A stretch of 64,000 nucleotides of DNA, taken from contig JAHCID010000005.1 of the NCBI GenBank assembly GCA_026129405.1, positions 248,001-312,000 on the forward strand. Reading direction: 5' to 3'. Positions 35,329 to 44,790 of this stretch are shown here, piece after piece. Every line of letters starts with the position of its first letter. Within the stretch, counting starts at the first letter, position 1. The position numbers and the translations under genes were made by a program. The DNA is from a bacterium (GTDB lineage: Bacteria; Desulfobacterota; Binatia; DP-6). The notes under the pieces were generated by a model, which worked only from the letters and a program-made list of their open reading frames with translations, searched no databases and was not told where the DNA came from.

Positions 35329-37205
35329 CGGTCGACGACGCGAGCGCGCCGCCGGCGGCGGAGCGGCCCGCGCCGTCGCTCGAGGACCGCCTCGCGTCGG
35401 TGCCCGCGGCGCCGGGCGTGTACCTGCTGAAGGACACCGGCGGCAAGGTGATCTACGTCGGCAAGGCGGTGAACCTGCGCAGCCGCGTGCGCACCTACCT
35501 GCGCGGCGGCGACGAGCGCAGCCAGGTGCGCTTCCTCGTCGGCAAGCTCGCCGACTTCGACACCCTCGTCACGGCGTCCGAGAAGGAAGCGCTGATCCTC
35601 GAGAACAACCTCATCAAGCAGTACAAGCCGCGCTACAACATCCGGCTGAAGGACGACAAGAGCTACGTCAGCGTCAAGGTCACGATCGCCGAGGCGTGGC
35701 CGCGCGTCCTCGTCACCCGGCGGATCGTGAAGGACGGCAGCCGCTACTTCGGCCCGTTCCACAGCGCGTCGGCGGTGCGCGAGACGCTCGACGCCATCCG
35801 CAAGATCTTCCCGCTGCGCACGTGCAGCGACCCGGTCTTCAAGAACCGCAGCCGCCCGTGCATCGAGTACGACATCAAGCGCTGCCTGGCGCCGTGCGTG
35901 CTGCCGGTCGACCGTGCCGCCTACGGCGAGCATCTGCGCGAGGCGATGCTGCTGCTCGAGGGGCGCAGCCGCGAGGTGGGGGCGAACCTGCGCGCACGCA
36001 TGGCCGCCGCCGCCGAGGCCGAGCGCTTCGAGGAGGCGGCGCGCCTGCGCGACCAGCTGCGCGCCATCGACAAGACGCAGGAGCGCCAGCAGGTCGTCGC
36101 GCACTGGGGCGTCGATCAGGACGTGTTCGGGCTCTACCGCGAGGGGGGCGCCATCGAGGTGCAGGTGCTCTTCGTGCGCGACGGCAAGCTGGTCTCGAAC
36201 CAGGCCTACGCCTTCGACGACTGGGAGCAGAGCGACGCCGAGGTGCTGGAGGCCGTGCTGACGCAGTTCTACCAGGCGACGGCGCGCGACGTGCCGGACG
36301 AGATCCTGCTGCCCGTCGCGGTCTCCGACGCCGCCGTGCGCGCCGAGTATCTCGGCGAGAAGCGGGGACGCAAGGTCGTGATCCTCGTGCCCCAGCGTGG
36401 CGACAAGCTGCGGCTCGTCGAGATGGCGCAGGCGAACGCGCGCCAGGGCTTCGTCTCACGGCGCGCGGCCGTCGACGAAGGCGGGCGGCAGGTGGGCGAG
36501 CTGCAACGCCGGCTCCATCTGCGCCGGGCGCCGGAGCGCATCGAATGCGTCGACATCGCGACCTTCCAGGGCGGCGAGACCGTGGGCGCGGTGGTGGCGT
36601 TCGCCGGCGGACGGCCGGACAAGGACGGCTACCGGCGCTTTCGCATTCGCACCGTGGAGGGTACGGACGACTTCGCGTCGATGCGCGAGGTGCTGGAGCG
36701 ACGTTTTCGCGCCGGCCCGCGCCGGCGCGAGCCGCCGGACCTGCTCGTCATCGACGGCGGCCTCGGGCAGCTCGCGGCGGCGCAGGCGGCGCTGGCCGAG
36801 GTCGGGCTGTCCGAGCTGGCGGTCGTCGGGCTCGCGAAGGAGCGCGTCGCGCGCGACCCGCTGGCCCGCGAGGTCCAGACGCGGCCGGAGCGCATCTTTC
36901 TCCCGGGACGGAAGAACCCGGTGATCCTGCGCCAGAACTCGACGGCCCTGTTCCTGCTCCAGCGCGTGCGCGACGAGGCCCACCGCTTCGCCAACACCTA
37001 CCACCGCGCGTTGCGGCGGCGGGCGCGGCTCACGTCGCGGCTCGACGCCGTCACCGGGGTGGGGCCGCAGCGGCGTCGAGCGTTGCTGCGCGCGCTCGGC
37101 AGCATCGCGCGCGTGCGGACGGCGTCGATCGAGGAGCTGTGCACGGTGTCGGGAATCACGCCGGCGATCGCCGCGCGCATCAAGGAGCAGCTCGGGCAGG
37201 GCTGA
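35325..37205 (+). CDS. uvrC: Excinuclease ABC subunit C
   Basis: This protein has 626 residues from a GTG overlapping the uvrB stop. The N-terminal GIY-YIG nuclease has [20 protein letters not shown] four-Cys cluster ([24 protein letters not shown]) matches the Fe-S site reported for UvrC. The UVR motif ([17 protein letters not shown]), the RNase H-like second nuclease ([20 protein letters not shown]) and paired helix-hairpin-helix motifs at the end ([16 protein letters not shown]) complete the family layout. It cuts both sides of a lesion in nucleotide excision repair. Confidence 0.97.
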   Translation: MTVDDASAPPAAERPAPSLEDRLASVPAAPGVYLLKDTGGKVIYVGKAVNLRSRVRTYLRGGDERSQVRFLVGKLADFDTLVTASEKEALILENNLIKQYKPRYNIRLKDDKSYVSVKVTIAEAWPRVLVTRRIVKDGSRYFGPFHSASAVRETLDAIRKIFPLRTCSDPVFKNRSRPCIEYDIKRCLAPCVLPVDRAAYGEHLREAMLLLEGRSREVGANLRARMAAAAEAERFEEAARLRDQLRAIDKTQERQQVVAHWGVDQDVFGLYREGGAIEVQVLFVRDGKLVSNQAYAFDDWEQSDAEVLEAVLTQFYQATARDVPDEILLPVAVSDAAVRAEYLGEKRGRKVVILVPQRGDKLRLVEMAQANARQGFVSRRAAVDEGGRQVGELQRRLHLRRAPERIECVDIATFQGGETVGAVVAFAGGRPDKDGYRRFRIRTVEGTDDFASMREVLERRFRAGPRRREPPDLLVIDGGLGQLAAAQAALAEVGLSELAVVGLAKERVARDPLAREVQTRPERIFLPGRKNPVILRQNSTALFLLQRVRDEAHRFANTYHRALRRRARLTSRLDAVTGVGPQRRRALLRALGSIARVRTASIEELCTVSGITPAIAARIKEQLGQG

Positions 37206-37259
37206 CGCGGGGCCTGCCGGGGCTCCGCCCACCCCGGTCGGCGAAGGAGCAGCGGCACG

Positions 37260-39674
37260 GTGGACGTGCGCGGGGCGGTGTACTGCATGGCGGTCGGGGT
37301 GGTGGGGGCGCAGCTGATGCCGCCCGCACCGGCGTGGCTCGCCGCGGTCACCGGGCTGGCGGCCGGCGGCGCGCTGGGCCTCGGGTGGATGGGACGCAGC
37401 GGCGACCGGGCCCTCGGTGGGGCCGGCCGCGCGCTGCTCGGGGTCGCGCTCACGACGGCGGCCGGAGCGGTCGCGGCATGGCGGCTGGCGGCAGTGCTCG
37501 CCCCCGTTCTGCCGCCCGACCACGTCGCCGCCGGGACGCTGCCGCGGGGCGCGACGATCGCCGGCCGCGTCGCGGCGCTGCCCGTGGCGCGCGGTACGCG
37601 CACCTTCATCGTGGTCGACGTCGAGGAGGAAGGCGGCGTCCCGGCGCGCGGCCGTGTGCGGCTGGCGGTGCGGGGCCGGCCGTCGAAGGTGCGCTCCGGC
37701 GACACCGTGCGCGTCACCACCACGCTGCGACGGCCGCGCGGCTTCGCGAACCCCGGCGGCTTCGACGTCGCCGGTCATCTCGCGCGCCGCGGCGTCCACG
37801 TCATCGCGGCGGCGTGGGAGCCGGCGCTGGTCGTGCGCCGGAGTCGGCCGCCGCGGAGCCCGGGCGACCGCCTCGAGCGCTGGCGCGGCCGACTCGTGCG
37901 TGCCATCGCGCGCGCCGTTCCGGGCGCCGAGGGCGCCGTGCTGCGCGCGCTCGTGATCGGCGACCAGAGCGCGATCCCAGCGGCGCTGCGCGACGCGTTC
38001 GCGCGTGCGGGCGTGGTGCACGTCCTGTCGGTGTCCGGGCTGCACGTGGCGCTCGTGGGCGGGGCGAGCTGGGTGCTGCTGCGCTGGCTGCTCGCGCGCA
38101 GCACCTGGCTCCTCCTGCGCGTCGACGTGCGCGCGCTCGCCGCCGTCGCGAGCCTCGGGCCCGTGACGGGATACGCGGCGCTCGCCGGTCTCGAGTCGGC
38201 GACGGTGCGCTCGGCGCTCATGGCCGCGGCCGGGGTGGCGGCGCTGCTCGCGGGCCGGCGGCTCGGGCCGCTGCGCGCGCTCGCGCTCGCCGCGATCGCG
38301 CTCGGACTCGCGGTCCCGGGGTCGCCGCGCGAGATCGCCTTCCAGCTGTCGTTCGCCTCCGTCCTCGCGATCGCGCTCGCGACCACGCGCTGGAGCGGCA
38401 GCGGCGACGGCTGGCGCGCGCGCATCCGCGCCGGTCTCGTGGTGTCGGCGGCGGCCCTCGTCGGGACGGCGCCGCTGACCGCGCTCCACTTCGGGCAGGT
38501 CGCGCCGATGGCGCTGGCGGCGAATCCGCTCGTGGTCCCGCTCTGCGGCGGCCCCGTCGTCGGCCTCGGGCTCGTCGGCGCCGCGCTCGAGCCGGTGCTG
38601 CCCGCGGTCGCGGCCGCGGCCTGGCGCGTGGCCGGCGTCGCGCTCCGGCCGACGCTCGCCGTCGTCGAGACGCTGGCGGCCGTGCCCGGCGCGGCGGTCG
38701 GCGTGCCCGCGCCGAGCCCGGCGGCGCTCACGACGCTGGCGGTGCTGCTCGGGGCGCTGGTCGCGCCGCCGGGGTGCGGGCGCCGCGCGGCGCTCGCGGT
38801 CGCCGCGGCGTTGCTCGTCGCGCTCGCCGCGCATGACGTGCGGGCGCGCTGGGCGCCGGAGCGGCTGCGCCTGACGATCCTCGACGTCGGGCAGGGCGAC
38901 GCCGCGGTCGCGGAGCTACCGAACGGCCGCGTCCTCGTGGTCGACGCGGGCGGCTTTCCCGGCGGCGACTTCGACCCCGGCGCGGCCATCGTCGCGCCGT
39001 TCCTGCGCACGCGCTCGATCGCGCGCATCGACGCTCTCGTCATGACCCACGCCCATCCCGATCACTTCGGCGGGCTCGCCGCGCTGCTGGCGTCGCCAGG
39101 CGCCGCGGAGCTGTGGTGGAGCGGGCACGCCGGGCGCGGCGTCGCCTGGGCGGCCCTCGAGACGGCGATCGCGCGCAGCGGGGTGCGGCTGCGTCGCCTG
39201 CGCGCCGGCCGGCCGCTGCCCGCCTTGGCCGGTCACGGCCGGGTGCTGCATCCGCCTGCGGGCTGGCCCGGGGGGCGCGCGAACGACGACTCGGTCGTCC
39301 TGCGGCTGCGCCTCGGGCGCGTCGCCTTCCTCCTGACCGGCGACGTGGAGGCACGCGCCGAGCGGGCGATGCTCGCCCGCGGGGCGCGGCTCCGCGCCGA
39401 CGTCGTCAAGGTGCCGCACCACGGCAGCCGCACGTCGAGCACGCCGGGGCTGGTGGCGGCGACCGGCGCTGCGGTCGCCGTGATCCCGGTGGGTGCCGAG
39501 AACCGCTACGGGCACCCGGCGCCGGACGTGACGGCGCGCTGGCGCGCCGCCGGGGCATGCGTGCTGCGCACCGACGCGTGCGGCGCGGTCACGCTCGAGA
39601 CCGACGGCCGCTCGCTGGCCGTGACGTCGGTCCGCGGCTGCGGCTGTCCCGAGGTCAGTACGCCCCGGCCGTGA
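37260..39674 (+). CDS. comEC: ComEC/Rec2-type DNA internalisation protein
   Basis: This 804-residue protein starts at GTG with GGAG upstream. It has a DUF4131-like N-terminal part, a polytopic Competence domain (SVSGLHVALVGG marks its start) and a C-terminal metallo-beta-lactamase domain. MTHAHPDHFGG carries zinc ligands His597, His599, Asp601 and His602, and VPHHGS a further one. ComEC forms the inner-membrane channel for incoming single-stranded DNA in natural transformation. The lactamase-fold domain is thought to degrade the other strand. It follows uvrBC by 54 bases; its last 20 bases overlap the convergent response regulator gene. Confidence 0.9.
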   Translation: MDVRGAVYCMAVGVVGAQLMPPAPAWLAAVTGLAAGGALGLGWMGRSGDRALGGAGRALLGVALTTAAGAVAAWRLAAVLAPVLPPDHVAAGTLPRGATIAGRVAALPVARGTRTFIVVDVEEEGGVPARGRVRLAVRGRPSKVRSGDTVRVTTTLRRPRGFANPGGFDVAGHLARRGVHVIAAAWEPALVVRRSRPPRSPGDRLERWRGRLVRAIARAVPGAEGAVLRALVIGDQSAIPAALRDAFARAGVVHVLSVSGLHVALVGGASWVLLRWLLARSTWLLLRVDVRALAAVASLGPVTGYAALAGLESATVRSALMAAAGVAALLAGRRLGPLRALALAAIALGLAVPGSPREIAFQLSFASVLAIALATTRWSGSGDGWRARIRAGLVVSAAALVGTAPLTALHFGQVAPMALAANPLVVPLCGGPVVGLGLVGAALEPVLPAVAAAAWRVAGVALRPTLAVVETLAAVPGAAVGVPAPSPAALTTLAVLLGALVAPPGCGRRAALAVAAALLVALAAHDVRARWAPERLRLTILDVGQGDAAVAELPNGRVLVVDAGGFPGGDFDPGAAIVAPFLRTRSIARIDALVMTHAHPDHFGGLAALLASPGAAELWWSGHAGRGVAWAALETAIARSGVRLRRLRAGRPLPALAGHGRVLHPPAGWPGGRANDDSVVLRLRLGRVAFLLTGDVEARAERAMLARGARLRADVVKVPHHGSRTSSTPGLVAATGAAVAVIPVGAENRYGHPAPDVTARWRAAGACVLRTDACGAVTLETDGRSLAVTSVRGCGCPEVSTPRP

Positions 39675-40332
39675 GGTTGTGCTTCAGCGCATACATCACG
39701 AGCCCGACGCGGTCGCGCACGCCCAGCTTCTGGAAGATGTTCGTGAGGTGCGTCTTCACGGTGCGCTCGCTGATGGCGAGGGTGTTGCCGACCTCCTTGT
39801 TCTTGAAGCCGGAGGCGACGAGCTTCACGATCTCGAGCTCGCGCTCGGTGAGCCCGTTCTCGTGCCGCGTGCCGATGGGCTCGCTGTCGCCGCCCAGGTG
39901 GCTCAGCTCCTCGGCGAGTGCGCCGCTCATGCGCGGGTCCATCCAGACCTCACCGTGGCAGACGGTACGGATCGCCTGGATCAGCGTCTGGCGCGCGGAG
40001 TCCTTCAGGATCACGCCCTTCGCCCCGAGGCGGAACGCGCGCACGTGCTCCTCCTTCTCGTCGGACGCGGTCAGCACCAGCACCTGCGTGTTCGGGCTGA
40101 TCTTCAGCACCGCCGGGATCGCGTCGAGCCCGCTGCCCTGCGGCATGCGGATGTCGAGCAGGAGCAGGTCCGGCCGGCTCTGCCACACCAGCTCGACGAT
40201 GTCCTCGGCGCTCTCGACGTCGGCGACGACCTCGAGATCCTCCTCGGTGGCGAGAATGGTCTTCAGTCCCTCGCGGAAGAGCGTGTGATCGTCGACGATC
40301 ACGATGCGCCGCTTGCGTAGCCCGATGGTCAT
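39655..40332 (-). CDS. NarL/LuxR-family response regulator
   Basis: This protein has 225 residues from ATG 40332. The receiver domain has the acidic pair DD at 14-15 and phosphoacceptor Asp60 (LLLLDIRMP). The C-terminal LuxR helix-turn-helix (LTERELEIVKLVASGFKN, ERTVKTHLTNIFQKL) covers about 155-220. It pairs with the upstream kinase, whose stop overlaps this ATG by four bases. Targets are not visible. The 3' end overlaps comEC on the other strand. Confidence 0.92.
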   Translation of the reverse strand: MTIGLRKRRIVIVDDHTLFREGLKTILATEEDLEVVADVESAEDIVELVWQSRPDLLLLDIRMPQGSGLDAIPAVLKISPNTQVLVLTASDEKEEHVRAFRLGAKGVILKDSARQTLIQAIRTVCHGEVWMDPRMSGALAEELSHLGGDSEPIGTRHENGLTERELEIVKLVASGFKNKEVGNTLAISERTVKTHLTNIFQKLGVRDRVGLVMYALKHNLTAGAY

Positions 40333-42110
40333 ACCTGTCCCCTTGCGACAGCGGCGGGGCGCCCGCCGCTGCCGGTCACTGGAATGAAGAGTGAAACCTC
40401 CGCGCCGCGGCCCGGCTCGGTCCAGATGCGGAGCGAGCCCCCCAGGGCCGCGGTACGTTCGCGGATGGACCACGGCGCGCTCGCCGGGCGCAGGAAGCCG
40501 TCGGCGTCGATGACGCCCGGCGCGCCCGGGAAGCCGCGGCCGTTGTCGCGGATGACGAGATAGACGTGCGACGGTCGTGCCGCCAGCTTCACCACCGCCT
40601 GCGTCGCCTGGCCGTGGCGGACGGCGTTGTGCAACGCCTCGCGCACGATCTGCGTCAGCTCGTACGCCGTCGAGGCCGGCAGTCCCGGATCGTGCTGCGG
40701 CCGCGCCATGTGCACCCGCAGGCGCTCACGGATGGCGAACTCGGCGGCGAGGCGGTCGAGGGTCGACCCGAGGTCGTCGGCGCGCCGGCTCGCGCTGCGC
40801 AGGACCGTCAGGTAGTGCCGCACCTCGCGGTAGCCGGCGTCGACGGCCTGATGCAGGTCTTCCAGCGACTTCGGCACCTTGCCGGGATCACGCTGGAGGA
40901 GATGCTTGGTCGCCTCGACGCGCAGGTCGATGCCGGCGAGCGCCTGGATGAAGCCGTCGTGGAGGTCGCGCGCGATGCGCGCCCGCTCCTCGAGCACGGC
41001 GACCTCCTCGGCCTTCTCCTGCAGGCGCACGGCTTCGAAGGCCGCTGCGGCCTGGCCGACGAGGACGAGGAGGAACTCGAGGTCGTCGCGCGTGAACTTT
41101 CGGCGCGAGCCGCGCGCCACGACGGCGCGCCCGCGCAGCTCGCGCTGGATCAGGATCGGCGCCATGAGCAGCGCCTGCGCGGGCATGGCCGGCAGGCCGG
41201 CGGGATCGTCGACCGGCCGGCGCTGCATGACGCCGGTGCGGACGTCGTAGCAGAGCGCGGTCTCGCGGCCGGGGCGCAGCTCGTTGGCGAGGAAGCTCTC
41301 GGTGTCGGCGCAGAAGCCGGAGGGGAAGGGCTCGCGCTCGGTGATGCGGATCGAGTAGCGCAGGCGGCGGCCCTGACGCTTCGCGGTCCAGGTGAACCAG
41401 CGCCCGCTCTCGGGATCGCGCAGCACGAGTACGCCGTGGTCGGCCTCGAAGAACGTGAGCGTGCGGCGGCCGAGGCGCGCGAGGGCGAGGAAGGGCGTGC
41501 GGCTGCGGCGCAGCGGCATCGTGAGGTCGAGCAGGAAGCCGAGCTTCCGTTTCGACCGCCGCTCGTGCTCGCCGAGGTAGCCGAGGAGGTAGCCGACCGC
41601 GAGAAGGTAGAGCGGCCGCACCAGGTGCGCCCGGTGGAATACCAGATCGTCGTCGACGAAGCGTCCGGCGATCATGATCGTCGCCGGATAGAGGAGGGCC
41701 AGGAGGATGGTCACCGGGATCGCGGCCGCGAGGCCCCAGCGCACGCTGACGCTCGAGATGACGAAGACGTGCAGGAGGAAGAACGGGCTCGGCCCGCGCT
41801 CGGTGAACAGGGTGATCACCGAGACCCAGACGATGTCGGCGGCCGCCGACAAGTAGCCCATGCGCTCCTGGGCGACGTACTCGCCGCGCACCAGGAAGAA
41901 CAGGACGAGGCTGAAGACCAGGTAGCCGCCAAGGACGAAGTAGGCCAGGTCGGGCCGGAACGACGGCTGCTTCGGGTCGACGACCACCACCGACAGCGCC
42001 ACCAGCGCCAGCAGCACGCGGCAGAAGGCGATCACCTTCTCGGTGCGCGAGAACGCCTCGAGCGGCGTCGCGCGCCGCGGGCCGCGGGGGCGGGGGAGCG
42101 AGATATTCAT
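40329..42110 (-). CDS. NarL-type membrane sensor histidine kinase with GAF domain
   Basis: This protein has 593 residues from ATG 42110; a start 36 bases upstream is equally possible because neither has a strong site. Five or six membrane helices (about 25-185) form a 7TM-like or MASE-type sensor block. A GAF domain follows (about 205-365), then a HisKA_3 dimerisation domain with EERARIARDLHDG (His384) and an HATPase (REALHNAVRHG, IRDNGRGF). It probably phosphorylates the regulator it overlaps. The ligand is unknown. Confidence 0.88.
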   Translation of the reverse strand: MNISLPRPRGPRRATPLEAFSRTEKVIAFCRVLLALVALSVVVVDPKQPSFRPDLAYFVLGGYLVFSLVLFFLVRGEYVAQERMGYLSAAADIVWVSVITLFTERGPSPFFLLHVFVISSVSVRWGLAAAIPVTILLALLYPATIMIAGRFVDDDLVFHRAHLVRPLYLLAVGYLLGYLGEHERRSKRKLGFLLDLTMPLRRSRTPFLALARLGRRTLTFFEADHGVLVLRDPESGRWFTWTAKRQGRRLRYSIRITEREPFPSGFCADTESFLANELRPGRETALCYDVRTGVMQRRPVDDPAGLPAMPAQALLMAPILIQRELRGRAVVARGSRRKFTRDDLEFLLVLVGQAAAAFEAVRLQEKAEEVAVLEERARIARDLHDGFIQALAGIDLRVEATKHLLQRDPGKVPKSLEDLHQAVDAGYREVRHYLTVLRSASRRADDLGSTLDRLAAEFAIRERLRVHMARPQHDPGLPASTAYELTQIVREALHNAVRHGQATQAVVKLAARPSHVYLVIRDNGRGFPGAPGVIDADGFLRPASAPWSIRERTAALGGSLRIWTEPGRGAEVSLFIPVTGSGGRPAAVARGQV

Positions 42111-42266
42111 GTCGGAGCTTGGGCGCTGCGGCGAAGAGCAACCCATGTGCCACCGGACGGTGGTGTGGGCGCTGCATCGCTGCCACGCATTTCATGGCAG
42201 TGGTGCACGAAACGGAAGCGGGGCAACGTCGTCTGACCAGTGGGCAGTCGCTCCGCCCGGCGCGCG

Positions 42267-42295
42267 TTGACTTCACGGAACCCGGTCCCTATCGT
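42267..42295 (+). promoter_or_regulatory. erpA promoter TTGACT-N17-TATCGT
   Basis: TTGACT (42267-42272) and TATCGT (42290-42295) are 17 bases apart, and the ATG comes 7 bases after the -10 box. The transcript should start at or next to the ATG, so it would be leaderless. Confidence 0.65.
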
Positions 42296-42302
42296 CCAAA
42301 GC

Positions 42303-42653
42303 ATGGCAGCGAGCTCCTCCGAGGCCACCATCACGCTCACACCCCTTGCCGTCGATGCGGTCAAGCGGGTGCGCGCGAAGGAGGGACTCGGCGAGGAGCA
42401 CGCGCTGCGCGTCGCCGTCGTCGGCGGGGGGTGCTCGGGCTTCAGCTACCAGCTCGACTTCGACGACAAGGTCCAGGAGGGCGACCTCGTGGTCGAGTAC
42501 GACGGGGTCCGCGTCCGGGTCGATCCCGAGAGCCTCCAGTACCTGGCCGGCATGGAGATCGACTTCGTGAGCAGCCTGCACGGAGGCGGCTTCAAGTTCC
42601 GCAATCCGAAGGCGACCAACACCTGCGGGTGCGGGTCGTCGTTCTCGGCCTGA
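42303..42653 (+). CDS. erpA: A-type iron-sulfur cluster carrier (ErpA/IscA)
   Basis: This 116-residue protein has the three cluster-binding cysteines of the family: Cys44 (GGGCSGFSY) and Cys108/Cys110 (TCGCGSSFSA). Length and spacing are normal for an A-type carrier that passes Fe-S clusters from a scaffold to target enzymes. ErpA and IscA cannot be separated with certainty here. No isc or suf genes are adjacent. It is followed after 31 bases by gph. Confidence 0.9.
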   Translation: MAASSSEATITLTPLAVDAVKRVRAKEGLGEEHALRVAVVGGGCSGFSYQLDFDDKVQEGDLVVEYDGVRVRVDPESLQYLAGMEIDFVSSLHGGGFKFRNPKATNTCGCGSSFSA

Positions 42654-42684
42654 TCCGCCGCGCCGGTTCGGCTCCGGTCCTCGC

Positions 42685-43332
42685 GTGCGCTACCGGCACG
42701 TCGCCTTCGATCTCGACGGCACCCTCGCGGATACGCGCGCCGACATCGTCGCCGCGGCGAACGCCATGCTGACCGAGCTCGGGCGCCCGCCGCAGCCCCT
42801 CGAGGTCGTTCAGGGGTACGTGGGCGAGGGCGCGCGCCGTCTGGTCGAGCGGCTCCTCGGCGCGCCGGAGCCGGCCGCCGTCGCGGGCGGCCTGCGCCGG
42901 TTCCTCGATTTCTACGCTCGCCACCTGCTCGACGCCACCCGGCTCTATCCCGGCGTCGCCGACGCGCTGGCCGCGCTGGCGGCGCGGGGCATCGTGCTCA
43001 CGGTCTGCACGAACAAGCCCGAGGCGATGAGCCGCACCATTCTCGACGGTCTCCGTGTGGGCAGGCTCTTCCGCGAGGTCGTCGGCGGCGACACGCTGCC
43101 GACGCGCAAGCCGGACCCGCAGGGGCTGCTCCTGCTCTGCGAGCGCGTCGGCATTCCCCCGGGCGATGCGCTGCTCGTCGGCGATTCCGGGATCGACGTG
43201 CACACGGCGCGGGCTGCGGGGGTCGCCTTCTGCGGCGTCGCGTGGGGGCTCACGCCGGAGGGCATGTGGGCCGCCGAGCCGTCGTTGGTGATCGACGACG
43301 CGGCGGCGCTTCTCGGCGTGGTCGAGGGCTGA
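42685..43332 (+). CDS. gph: Phosphoglycolate phosphatase (HAD family)
   Basis: This 215-residue protein starts at GTG. HAD motif I is FDLDGTLADT (nucleophile Asp9, Asp11), motif II CTNKPE, motif III RKPDP and motif IV VGDSGIDV. The cap region and length match Gph, which removes 2-phosphoglycolate made during DNA repair or by RuBisCO oxygenation. Substrate in this subfamily cannot be proven by motifs alone. It is probably cotranscribed with erpA. Confidence 0.85.
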   Translation: MRYRHVAFDLDGTLADTRADIVAAANAMLTELGRPPQPLEVVQGYVGEGARRLVERLLGAPEPAAVAGGLRRFLDFYARHLLDATRLYPGVADALAALAARGIVLTVCTNKPEAMSRTILDGLRVGRLFREVVGGDTLPTRKPDPQGLLLLCERVGIPPGDALLVGDSGIDVHTARAAGVAFCGVAWGLTPEGMWAAEPSLVIDDAAALLGVVEG

Positions 43333-43338
43333 GCCCGC

Positions 43339-44784
43339 TCACTCGCGTGACAAGGCGGCGTAGAGGTCGACGTACGCTGCCGCGGAGCGGTCCCAGGAGA
43401 AGTCGCAGGCCATCCCGTTGGCGATCAGCCGCCGCCACGCGGCCGTGTCGGTGCGGATCGCGAGCGCGGCGCGGGTCGCGGCGACGAGGGCCGGCGTGGT
43501 GCAGGGACGGAAGAGGAAGCCCGTGCCGTGCCCGGTCTCCGCATCCCATGGGGTCACCGTGTCGGCGAGGCCTCCCGTCTCGTGCACGATCGGCACCGCC
43601 CCGTAGCGCAGGCTGTAGAGCTGGGTCAGGCCGCAGGGCTCGAAACGTGACGGCATCCAGAAGAGGTCGGCGCCGGCTTCGAGGCGGCGCGCCAGCGGCT
43701 CGTCGAAGCCGATGCGTACGGCGACGCGGCCGGGATGCCGCGCCGCCAGCTCGTGCAGCGCATGCTCCCAGTGCGGATCGCCGCTCCCGAGGACGGCGAG
43801 CTGGATCGCCCCGCCGCCGACGAGCCCCCACGCGGCGCCGAGCGCGGTGTCGATGCCCTTCTGCTCCGCGAGGCGCGTCACCATGGCGACCAGCGCGGGG
43901 GCTTCGTCCGGCGTGAGCCCGAGCTCGCCTCGCAAGGCCGCGCGGCAGGCCGCCTTGCCGTCGAGCGTGGTCGCGTCGTAGTGCGCCGGCAGCGCAGGAT
44001 CGCCGGCCGGATCCCACGCGACCGTGTCGATGCCGTTCAGGATGCCGTGCACGCGCTCGGCGCGCGCGCGCAGCACGCCGTCGAGACCTTCGCCGAGGGC
44101 GGGCGTCTGGATCTCGCGGGCGTAGCGCGGGCTCACCGTGGTGATCGCATCGGCGAAGACGAGCCCGGCCTTCAGAAAGTTGATCTGGCCGTGGAACTCG
44201 AGGAACTCCGCGGTGAACCAGCGCGGGTCGAGGTTCAGGAGGTGCCAGTCCGCCGCCCAGAATCGGCCCTGGTAGGCGAGATTGTGGACCGTCTGTACCG
44301 TTCGCGTCGCCGCCAGCTCGGGATACAGCGCCTGCGTGCCGCGCAGGAAGGCGAGCGCGGGCGCCGCCTGCCAATCGTGCGCGTGCAGCACGTCGGGCGG
44401 CGTCGCCAGCTCGCGCAGCCACTCGAGCGCCGCACGGCAGAAGACGACGAAGCGCTCCGCGTTGTCGGGGTGGTCGCGGCCGCCGTCGCCGTAGAGGCCC
44501 TCGCGGTCGAAGTAGCGCGGCGCCGCGAGGAGCAGCGTCGGCACCGGGGCGTTCGCGACGCGCAGGACGTCGACCGGCTCCATGCGGCTGCCGACCGGCG
44601 CGTGCACGCGGCCGAGCCGCTCGACCGTGCCCGCGGTGCGCAGCGCCGTACGGTACGCGGGCAGCATGACCGTGACGTCGGCCCCGCGGCTGGCGAGGGC
44701 CGGCGGCAGCGAGCCGAGCACGTCCGCGAGGCCCCCGGTCTTGGCCCATGGCTGGGCCTCCGAGGCCAGGTGGACGACGCGCAC
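43339..44784 (-). CDS. glgA: Glycogen synthase (ADP-glucose type)
   Basis: This 481-residue protein starts at GTG. KTGGLADVLGSLP (15-27) is the ADP-glucose-binding signature of bacterial GT5 glycogen synthases. HAHDWQ, the catalytic region and SRFEPCGLTQLYSLRYG near the C-terminus match the family. It adds glucose from ADP-glucose to alpha-1,4-glucan. It lies 6 bases after galT, with lon further upstream on the same strand, so all three may share a transcript. Confidence 0.93.
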   Translation of the reverse strand: MRVVHLASEAQPWAKTGGLADVLGSLPPALASRGADVTVMLPAYRTALRTAGTVERLGRVHAPVGSRMEPVDVLRVANAPVPTLLLAAPRYFDREGLYGDGGRDHPDNAERFVVFCRAALEWLRELATPPDVLHAHDWQAAPALAFLRGTQALYPELAATRTVQTVHNLAYQGRFWAADWHLLNLDPRWFTAEFLEFHGQINFLKAGLVFADAITTVSPRYAREIQTPALGEGLDGVLRARAERVHGILNGIDTVAWDPAGDPALPAHYDATTLDGKAACRAALRGELGLTPDEAPALVAMVTRLAEQKGIDTALGAAWGLVGGGAIQLAVLGSGDPHWEHALHELAARHPGRVAVRIGFDEPLARRLEAGADLFWMPSRFEPCGLTQLYSLRYGAVPIVHETGGLADTVTPWDAETGHGTGFLFRPCTTPALVAATRAALAIRTDTAAWRRLIANGMACDFSWDRSAAAYVDLYAALSRE

Positions 44785-44790
44785 GCAGCG

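Noticed and set aside
37201-37259. Possible terminator between uvrC and comEC
   Set aside because: GC-rich with some pairing but no clean stem; the 54-base gap and ribosome site fit continued transcription.
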